Position numbers and translations under genes: made by a program. From assembly GCF_020360975.1 (NCBI RefSeq), contig NW_025408668.1, forward strand, positions 7,254,001-7,318,000: DNA of 64,000 bases, given 5' to 3'. The notes under the pieces were generated by a model. That model saw nothing but the letters and a program-made list of their open reading frames with translations, made no database searches and was not told where the DNA came from. Each line of letters opens with the position of its first letter. Position 1 is the first letter of the stretch. This document shows positions 54,941 through 64,000 of this stretch, piece after piece. The stretch is from Hirsutella rhossiliensis (lineage: Eukaryota; Ascomycota; Sordariomycetes; Hypocreales; Ophiocordycipitaceae).

Positions 54941-56500
54941 TAAGTAGTTCCTAGGTATTTTCCTCTAGTCTATATCCCTTTTACTTAATAAGGTATTCTT
55001 ATTACTATCCTTATTTTCTTATATCTAGTATTTATTCTACTTTATATTCTTAATTATCGTCGACTTTAATTTTTTCCTATAGTTTAGCGTTTTATAGCGC
55101 TAGTTTTAATAATAAGATATAAAATATTAGGTATATCTATATTACTATTAGTAGCGAAAGTTTATAGTTAACTTTTAAAATAGTTTTCTTAACCTTAAAT
55201 AGTTTAAGTTTCTTAAAATCTAATTTATTACTTAGTCGTTTTATTTTAATATTTCGTCGTATAAGGTAGACTATATCTCCCTTTTAAAAGATTAGTCCCT
55301 ATAATCTTTTCCGATTATAGTAAGTAGATATTTATTTTCTAACGAATTAAAGTTCTTATTATATTTCTTTATATAATTTTTATAGCTAATCTACTTATAG
55401 TATTGCTCGTTCCGCTTATAGTCCTTATTAAGTAACCTTAAATACTTTTAGGTTATATCTATAATTAGCGTATACTAGTAAGAGCTTAGTTATTTCTATA
55501 ACTAAGCTATTATAAGCTAGTTATACTATTAGTAGCTATTTAACTTAATCGTTTTATTTATAGCTAATATAGTATCGTAAATATTATTTAAGCGTTTAGT
55601 TAAGTCGTTCTATTTATCTATCTATTTATAGGTAATAAGCTATACTAAGCTTATATTTCGTCCTTAATTATACTATAAGAGCTTACTAAAATTTAGCTAT
55701 AAATATACTTCCTTTATTAAAGATAATCTTATTTAGTAGTCTATAATTACTAATAATTATTCGTAGGAATATATATACTAGCTCTTTTATATTACTTACT
55801 TTTTTATATAGTAAGAAGTATCTATACTTCGTTAATCTATTAGTAATAATAAATATACTATTATATTTAACGTTAGTTATAAGTTCTTTTAATAGTAGTA
55901 GCTTTATAATATAGTCGAAAGCTATCGAATCCTATAGTTTCTTTAGTACTAGTAGCGGTTATAATTCTCTATATAGCTTATATCGTTTAGCTTTACTTTA
56001 TATATAAAGTTTATATTCTTTAATAACTTATTATATTGCTTTTTTAAACTATAAGAAGTTATATTATCGTTTAATCCGTTCTATTATTCTTTAGATTCCT
56101 TAGTATCTATATATTAAATATTTATATATATCTTATATAACTTTATCTTATAATTCTAGTAGTATTTAGATTTTATTTTTATATATTAAAACTTCTAAAT
56201 ATTCTATATTATATCCGTTTAGTACTTTATATTCTTTTATCTATTTTAGGATCTTTTAGTATATTAAGTTATTAGGTTATACTTTAAATATTATATTTAA
56301 CTATCGTTACTAGTAGTTCCTATTTTCGTTAGTTTCTAAGAGCTATCCTTTCGCTATAGGTGCCCTTATATCGTAGTTACTTTATCGACTAAGGGTATTA
56401 GCTCGACCGTTTTCTATTCCTTTTCTATAGATTATTTCGTAGTTAAATTCTAATAGATATTCGGCCTATTAAATCTATTATCCGTTTAACTATTATATTA
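54941..56500 (-). pseudogene. Integrase of U, RIP-mutated
   Basis: Minus strand from 56500 down. The catalytic core is recognisable around 55740-55570: IINNYRLLNKIIFNKGSIFI and AKF (Asn for the second Asp), a Lys/Tyr segment, and a TER-type LNQTLEQYL end by about 55570. Upstream parts carry the zinc region without its Cys/His. The C-terminal part reaches about 54960. The same stretch exists in U1 and U'. Confidence 0.75.
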
Positions 56501-56509
56501 TTATAAAGG

Positions 56510-57750
56510 ATAAGATATTCTTATAATCTATATAGACCTTAACTTTATACTTACTTTTAAGAAGGTAGTATCGAAATTCTTTAAAAGCTTAAATAATTAT
56601 AAGGAATTCTTTATTATAGATAAGGTAATTAAGTTCTACGCTATATAGCTTTTTTAAATAGAATATAATCGGTCGTAGTCTTCCTTTATTATCTTTTTAT
56701 CCGATTTATACTCTTAAAGTAAAGTCTAATATATTAGTTTTAAGTTTAATTTATTATTTTAGATTGAAGGTAGTTAAGACTAGTTCTTACGTAATTATAG
56801 TTTTAATATATTTAAAAGCTTCGTTAGCTTTATTATCCTATATAAATTCTTTTTCTTTCTTTATTAAGTTATATAGTAGTACTATAATCTTTCTAAAATC
56901 TTTAATAAATCGTTAGTAGTAATTTATAAATCCTAGGAAACTTTATATATCCTTAATATTCTTTAGCGTTAGCTATTCTTTAACTAAGTTAATCTTATCT
57001 TATTATATTTATATCTCTCTTAATAAGATCGTATATCTAAGGAAGTCTACTTCTTATATATAGAACTTACTTTTCTTTAGTTTAACTAGTAACTTTATAT
57101 TTTAAAGTATACGGAATACCTTATAGACGTATTCTTTATATTCTTCTAAGGTATCCGAGAAGATTAAGATATTATCTAGGTATATTACTATAAAGATATC
57201 TAAGTATTTACGTAGGATATTATTAATTATCCGTTAAAAGGTAGCTAGTATATTTATAAGTCTAAATAGTATTACTAGATATTTAAATAGTCCGAATTTC
57301 GTTCTAAAGGCTATTATCTATTTATATCCCTTTTTTATACGTATTAAGTTATAGGCGCCTTTAAGGTCGAGGGCTATAAACTATTTTTTACTATATAGTT
57401 AATCTTATAGTTCCGATATAAGTAGTAATAGTATTCGGTCCTTTATTATAATATCGTTTAAGCGTCTATAGTTAATAACTAGTTATAGCTTACCGTTTTT
57501 CTTTAAAATAAATATAACTAGGTAGCTTACTTTAGATATTAACGTTTATATATATCCCTTTTATAGATTCTTATCGAGGTAGTCGCGTAGCGTTTATAGT
57601 TACTTTTTATTTAGGTTATAGATTTTATAGAACGTCGGCGTTATTTTATCCTTAAGATAAATTTCATAGTCCTATTAGCTATATTTAGGTAACCCTATCT
57701 TAAGTTCTTCCTTAAAGAGTTTATTATATTTCTAGTATTCTTAAGGGATA
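56510..57750 (-). pseudogene. Reverse transcriptase and RNase H of U, RIP-mutated
   Basis: RT on the minus strand: LDLKGAYNLIRIKKGYK with the first Asp, TKFGLFKYLVILF, IINNILRKYLDIFIVIYLDN and ILIFSDTLEE (palm box at 57168-57182, second Asp now Asn). The thumb is at about 57050-56930. RNase H at 56850-56510 has LKKLYSVELNYLIYNKEFLI, FKEFRYYLLKSKYKVKVYID and YKNIL. Classic gypsy order. Confidence 0.87.
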
Positions 57751-58379
57751 TTCTTTATTTTATCTTATAAGCTTTATTCTTTCTTTTAAGGGCTAGTTTC
57801 TCTTAACTTAAGCTCTTTATTAATTTATTTAAGGTCTTTCCTTAAAGTAGTAATAACTTTTCGGATCTTTATATTATATCCTTTATTTTATTTATATTAG
57901 ATACTAGGTTATATAGCTATATTAGTTAGTACGTAGGTCTTATTAGTCGATTTTATTATATCTACTAGTTTAGTTACTATTTTTATTTATATCGCTAAAG
58001 CCTATAATAATTTACTTAAACGGTTATCCCTTTTATCTTATTTAGTAGCTAAATTATTATAAAATTTTACTTTCTCCTAAATCTATTAGTCCTAGAAACT
58101 TATATCTTTATTCTAACGTAGCTAGCTAGTTTTCTAGTTAATTAATAGGTTACTCTCTTATAGCTATAGAAGTCTTAATATAAGGTCGTATTCTTTAATA
58201 TCTATAATATTAAAGTTAACTTATTCGTTATAGCCTTAGATATTAATATTAAGGTAATTAATCTCTATATTAATAATTCCGTTATTATAGTTAAAAGCCT
58301 CTCCTTTAATATTTATAAGTTTATATAGATCTATCTTATATCTCTATATAAGTTAGTAACGATTAACGACTCTAGGTAA

Positions 58380-58450
58380 AACGTAATTACCTATCGCGCT
58401 ATAGTCTAAAAGTATATATACGTAATATCCTACGATTTAGATATCTAATA
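58380..58450 (-). pseudogene. Protease active site of U, RIP-mutated
   Basis: The minus strand reads LLDYSAIGNYVLPRVVN. This fits a gypsy retropepsin active site of the D-C-G-A-T-G-N type, changed by RIP of TGT, GGC and ACA codons. The catalytic Asp is kept. It lies between the zinc knuckle and RT, as expected. Confidence 0.6.
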
Positions 58451-59699
58451 CTATTTAGTCGCTATAGCTTACCGTTACTATATATAGGGTCCTTAGATCT
58501 TATTATATCGTGCTAGTCTATAGCCCTTTTATAGATAGCGTACCTTATTTTTTACTTAGTCCTTATTTATTTTATTTAGGTATTCTTCTTTAATTTATTA
58601 TTAATATTATTTCTTTATATTTTCGTTATATAGTATTATATTAGGGCTTAAGAGACTAATTTCTTATAGCTAATTAAAGATTTCTTATTTCTTAACGCTA
58701 TATCGTTTATATTATACTACTTCGTAGTTAATTATATACTATACTTTATAATTCTATTTATTTTTATACTAAAGGTTAAGTTTTCGTTTTATATCTTTCT
58801 ATTTTATATATAGTATTTTTATATCGATTCTCCCTTAGTTAAATACGGCCTATAGCCTTTATATATATTACTAATAATCTTTTAATATACCGTTATATTA
58901 TTTATACTATACTTATACTTTTTTATATTTATAAACTCTATAGTTTAGGTATACGTATTTATTATAATCTTCTTTATTATATTTAATTCGTTATATAAGT
59001 CTTTAAAAGATTAAGGGTTCGGATATCTTAAAGTAAGTAGTATTATACTATTCTTTTATTTTAGCGTATTTATAGATTTTATATATCTCTAAAAGATATC
59101 TCGTTAATAAACTATAATTATCGTAGTATTTAAGTAGTATACTATAATTAGGTTCTAATAATATAACTTAGTCGTTTAGGTAGCGTTAATCGATTTTCTA
59201 GTAGTTTAGTTCTATACTTAAGTAGGGTTTTAAAAGTACTTATCCTTTAAACCTAACTAAGAAGGTATTATATTATACCTTTATCTAGAAGTATATTATA
59301 TAATCTAGGTAGACGTATAATATCTATAAAATATACTTATAGTACTTATAAGTAAGTAGTATTTATAAATTATCTTTAAATTCTCCTTATAGTTACTATT
59401 CTCGTTATAAAGCTATAAAGGTATTAACTATAGCGATAGCTATAGTATAGTCTCCTTTATATAGTACTAGTTAATATCGAATTAATATAGCTTATTAGTT
59501 TTCTATAAGAATTTAAGGTATTTATTAGGTTCTAATTTTAAGTATTTCTTTAAATTCTTCGAAGTATAGAGCGTATTCTTTAATTATAGCATTTTCCCTT
59601 AATAGCGAGGGTAGTAGTATAAGTTTATTCTCGTCTTCCGTTTCTCTAAGTATTTCTTATTCTTTAAAGCTTATATCGTTAATACTTTATTAGTCCTTT

Positions 59700-60870
59700 T
59701 TAGGTTATTATCTAAGTTTTATAAGTATAAGGGCTATATTTATATCTTCTTTATTATATTATTTATAGACTACCTATTATTATTATCGATTTTTATTTTA
59801 TATATCTTCTTAGAATCGTTTACCGTTCTTCTTAATTTAGTCTTAAAAGACTCCTTTAAGATAAGGGTATTTTAGTTCTACGAATTTAACTTATTTCTAT
59901 ATTTTAGGATCCCTTTATTATATTATTATAAGGGTCTTCTTTAGTAGCTTTAGGAACTATCCGGTACTATTCTTATCGCTTAAGTATACCGTATATTCGT
60001 TATTATAGTATATAGTCTAACTAAGGAGTTTATACTTTAGTTCCTATCTATTAGTAGCGTTTAGGTATTTCTTACCTTTTAAGGCTAGTACTTAGTAGGT
60101 TTTCTTCTCTTTATAAGGTTATCTATATTCTTTAAAGTAATATTTAAGTTTCCTATAGTTAAAATACTTTCCTTTACTTTTTTATATTACGTTTAGGTCT
60201 ATCTTACCTAGGTTAGTTATATAGGCATAGGTAATAAGAGTTTTACGCTTCTTTTTATAGTTAGCGCGTCGGTTAAAGTTATTCTTATAAGAAGGGTTTT
60301 AGTTTCCTCTTCCTTACTTCTTTTCTTAGCGTCGCGCGTATTATCTATTATCGATTCGTACTACTATAGCGATATAGTTTAAAAGGCCGTTAAGTCGATC
60401 TTCCTTATAAAGTTCGTCCTTAACTTCTTCCCTAAGTCTATTATAAAATCGCGATATAAGGGGTTCGTCGTCCTATTTAAGTTTTAAGGTAACTTAACGG
60501 AATTTAGTAGTATAGTCCGATACTAAGGTCCTTTATTAGAGTTCTCGAAGTTTCTATTTAGCTTCTTATTCTTTATCGGTTATTCTAAATACCTTAGTAA
60601 TAGCTTCTTTAAATCCTTAGAAACTAATAAAGACTTTATCTATTTCGCTATTTTATTATACTAGTTAGTTATCGAAATAGTCCCTTATAATAGGTCTAAA
60701 CTAAGTAAGTACCGTTCTAGATAAATAATTTCCTATATAGAGTACCTTTTCGACTAAGTTCGAAAGTTTCGTTAAGTAAAACCGGTAGTAGGCCTTAAGT
60801 TAGGTAAGAAAGTCTTAAAAAGTACTATAAGTACCGTCGAATAGTCCTAGCTACTTTAGTTTAACTACTT
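59700..60870 (-). pseudogene. Gag of U with zinc-knuckle remnant, RIP-mutated
   Basis: The minus strand begins at about 60870 (KVVKLK.LGLFDGTYSTF-like start), runs through a capsid-like region and reaches KYFNYRKLKYYFKEYR at about 60130-60190. This aligns with a CX2CX4HX4C knuckle whose Cys/His codons became Tyr codons (TGC/TGT to TAC/TAT, CAC to TAC). U'' shows the same remnant. Confidence 0.72.
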
Positions 60871-61073
60871 TTCTAAGGTCCCTAACTTATCCGTTACCTC
60901 TTTTATTCCTAAGTAACTATACCTTATATTAAAGGGTAATAATCTCGCGTATTATATCCTAAGGCGATATAGTAGCTCTAGAGTTAGTTAATCTAGCTTA
61001 CTATATAGGTATATTAATAGTTATAATATTACTTAAAGTAATACGGTATTATACTAAATAAGAGCTTTTAACG

Positions 61074-61555
61074 TATAACGACTAGTATTATTCTTAAGGG
61101 ATAAACCTATCGAGGGGTTTATATTAGTAGATATAATAGGGCGTAGTTTAAGTAATAATAAGTATATTATATTAGTAATAAGTTAGAGGTCGTAGACTAT
61201 AGACTATAACTAGGTAATTAAAATTAAAGATAGAATTATAATAAAGATCTATATTAAAAGCTAGAGAGCTATCTATCTTAAGGAGTAAAAGTAGGTAGCT
61301 ATATATACCTATAAAGACTATCCTTAGATTATAGGCCTAGCTATAATCCCTAACGTTAGATCGTATAAAGCGTAGTAATCCCTAACGTTAGATTATATAG
61401 AGCGTAGTAATCCTATTAATCTTAGATTACTTAGATCTCTACGATCCCCTCGATCTTATATTTATTAGATAGTCGTGCCGACTATTTATCCGTTAGACCG
61501 TATTATATACTTAACGCGGTCGACTATTAGCGGCCTAGTAGCTATAGTCGTAATA
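61074..61555 (-). repeat. 5' LTR of U
   Basis: 482 bp, same length and ends as 53641-54122; followed in element sense by the roughly 200-base leader at 60875-61073. Confidence 0.88.
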
Positions 61556-64000
61556 GAGAAGTAGTTAAACTAAAATAGCTAGGACTATTCGATAGTACTT
61601 ATAGTACGCTTTAAGACTTTCTTACCTAACTTAAGGCCTACTATTAGTTTTACCTTACTAACCTCTTAGACCTAGTTAAAAAGGTACTTTATATAAGAAA
61701 TTATTTATTTAAAATAGTACTTACTTAGTTTAGACCTATTATAAGGGATTTTCTTAATAACTAACTAGCGTAATAAGATAATAAGATAGATAAAGTCTTT
61801 ATTAGTTTCTAAGGATTTAAAGAAGCTATTATAAAGGTATTTAGAATAACTAATAAGGAATAAGAAGCTAAATAGAAACTTTAAGAACTTAGATAAAAGA
61901 TCTTAGTATTAGATTATACTATAAAGTTCTATTAAGTTACCTTAAAACTTAACTAAGATAATAAACCTTTTATATTACGATTTTATAATAGGCTTAAAAA
62001 AGAAGTTAAGGACGAGCTTTATAAGGAAAATCGACCTAATAACCTCTTAAACTATATTACTATAGTAGTACGAATCGACGATAGATAGTATACGTAACGC
62101 TAAGAAAAGAAATAAGGAAGAGGAAACTAAAACCCTTTTTATAAAAATAACTTTAGCTAACGCGCTAACTATAAGAAAAAGCGTAAAATATAAATAGCCT
62201 AGGTATATATAATAAATCCTAGACTAATAGATTTAAGTATAATATAGAAAGGTAAAGGAAAGTATTTTAACTATAGGAAACTTAGATATTACTTTAAGGA
62301 ATATAAATAACCTTATAAGGAGAAGAAAACCTATTAAGTACTAGCCTTAAAAGGTAAGAAATACTTAAACGCTATTAATAGATAGGAACTAAAGTATAAA
62401 CTCCTTAGTTAGACTATATACTATAATAATAAATATATAGTATACTTAAGCGATAAGAATAGTATTAAATAGTTCTTAAAGCTATTAAAGAAAACCCTTA
62501 TAATAATATAATAAAGGGATCTTAAAATATAGAAATAAGTTAAATTTATAAAACTAAAATACCCTTATCCTAAAGGAGTCTTATAAGACTAAATTAAAAA
62601 GAATAGTAAATAATTCTAAGAAGATATATAAAGTAAAAATCGATAATAATAATAGGTAGTTTATAAATAATATAATAAAGAAGATATAAATATAGCCCTT
62701 ATACTTACGAAACTTAGATAATAACCTAAGGAAGAATAACGAAGTATTAATAATATAAGCTTTAAAGAATAAGAAATACTTAGAGAAATAAAAGATAAGA
62801 ACGAACTTATACTACTACCCTTACTATTAAGGGAAAATACTATAATTAAAGAATATACTCTATACTTTAAAAAATTTAAAGAAATACTTAAAATTAAAAC
62901 TTAATAAACGCCTTAAATTCTTATAGAAAACTAATAAGCTATATTAATTCGATATTAACTAGTACTATATAAAAGAGACTATACTATAGCTATCGCTATA
63001 GTTAATACCTTTATAGCTCTATAATAAGAATAGTAACTATAAGGAGAATTTAAAGATAATCTATAAATACTACTTACTTATAAGCACTATAAGTATATTT
63101 TATAGATATTATATATCTACTTAGATTATATAATATACTTTTAGATAAAGGTATAATATAACGCCTTCCTAGTTAGGTTTAAGGGATAAGTACTTTTAAA
63201 ACCCTACTTAAGTATAGAACTAAACTACTAGAAAATCGATTAACGTTACTTAAATAACTAAGTTATATTATTAGAACCTAATTATAGCACGCTACTTAAA
63301 TACCGCAATAATTATAGTTTATTAATAAGATATCTTTTAAAGATATATAAAATCTATAAATACGCTAAAATAAAGGAATAGTATAACGCTACTTACTTTA
63401 AGGTATCTAAACCCTTAATCTTTTAAAGACTTATATAATAAACTAAATATAATAAAGAAGATTATAATAAATATATATACTTAAACTATAGAGTTTATAA
63501 ATATAAAAAAGTATAAGTATAGTATAAACGATATAATAGTATATTAAAAGATTATTAGCAATATATATAAAGGCTATAGGCTATATTTAACTAAGGGAGA
63601 ATCGATATAAAAACACTATATATAAAATAAAAAGATATAAAATAAAAACTTAACCTTTAGTATAAAAATAAATAGAATTATAAAGTATAGTACGTAATTA
63701 ACTATAAAGTAGTATAATATAAATAATATAGCGTTAAGAAATAAGAAATCTTTAATTAGCTATAAGAAATTAGTCTCTTAAGCCTTAATATAATACTATA
63801 TAATAAAAATATAAAGAAACGATATTAATAATAAATTAAAGAAGAATACCTAAATAAAATAAATAAGGACTAAGTAAAAAATAAAGTACGCTATCTATAA
63901 AAGGGCTATAGACTAATATAATATAATAAGATCTAAGGACCCTATATATAGTAATAGTAAGCTATAATAACTAAATAGTATTAGATATTTAAATCGCGGG
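61556..64000 (+). mobile_element. U'' right part: gag and protease start of a plus-strand U element
   Basis: Starts with the second GAGAA and continues directly into gag (KVVKLK.LGLFDSTYSTL), the reverse complement of U from about 60870 downward. The zinc-knuckle remnant KYFNYRKLRYYFKEYK is at about 62255-62310. The window ends around 40-60 bases before the protease active site. RIP is strong, with TAG at Gln/Trp positions. Confidence 0.85.

Larger units (their letters stand above)
53641..61555 (-). mobile_element. Ty3/gypsy element U, complete, RIP-mutated, nested in its own family
   Basis: 7,915 bp between GAGAA (53636-53640) and GAGAA (61556-61560). LTRs of equal length (482 bp) at 53641-54122 (3') and 61074-61555 (5'). 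On the minus strand: leader, gag, protease, RT, RNase H, integrase. On the plus strand near the 3' end: a cargo ORF. It lies head to head with U''. Confidence 0.9.

Noticed and set aside
9991..64000. Low CA/TG taken as simple AT-rich satellite or mitochondrial insertion
   Set aside because: CG is abundant, gypsy and copia protein motifs can be read through TAG stops, and both strands are affected, which fits RIP and not drift or organelle DNA.

Overview
This window is a gene-free, transposon-packed block of a filamentous ascomycete (Pezizomycotina) genome. Two kinds of DNA alternate. Most of the window is very A+T-rich and almost free of CA and TG dinucleotides, while CG and CC are kept. Reading frames there are recognisable but studded with TAG stops where Gln (CAG) or Trp (TGG) codons would be. 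That is the signature of repeat-induced point mutation (RIP, CpA to TpA on both strands). Set into it are four stretches of normal composition: a Ty3/gypsy chromovirus cut by the left edge (G, 1-3458) and three Ty1/copia elements (A 4076-9990, B 23011-28920, C 45280-51444, C on the minus strand). I found no host gene, tRNA, rRNA or CRISPR array. The layout resembles a regional centromere, pericentromere or AT-isochore, which is inference.

The RIP-mutated part is a nest of LTR retrotransposons that I could partly take apart using LTR pairs of equal length, 5-bp target-site duplications and unoccupied homologous sites. From left to right: a gag-protease scrap (3459-4075); a minus-strand copia RT/RNase H remnant X (about 10990-11967); Z (12286-21533), a derivative of family V; W (13323-20295, 186-bp LTRs) inserted in Z; U1 (21741-29870), interrupted by B; V' (29871-33973, minus); W' (34104-35770 plus 43577-43821), interrupted by the complete V (35771-43576, 257-bp LTRs); U' (43822-51703), interrupted by solo LTR S1 and by C; an unidentified coding remnant (about 52650-53040) next to solo LTR S2; and a complete minus-strand U (53641-61555, 482-bp LTRs, TSD GAGAA) inserted in the leader/gag of a plus-strand copy U'' that runs off the right edge.

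The most interesting structural point is that three gypsy families (U, V, W) each seem to carry an extra open reading frame between pol and the 3' LTR on the strand opposite to gag-pol. Z looks like a V element that lost all of gag-pol and kept only this antisense ORF between LTRs. The V frame gives a long, consistent protein in two copies that I could not assign to any family. The U frame looks like a basic, Cys-rich segment followed by an acidic coiled coil.

Copia A and B are nearly identical, B has identical LTRs, and neither shows RIP, so both entered after RIP last acted here. Their frames are broken almost only by single-base gains or losses in short homopolymers. A and B differ mainly by such indels, which suggests sequencing or consensus error as much as real decay. 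A/B and C are two subfamilies with unlike LTR interiors but shared ends, a shared hairpin next to the presumed primer-binding site, and an AT-hook between integrase and reverse transcriptase.
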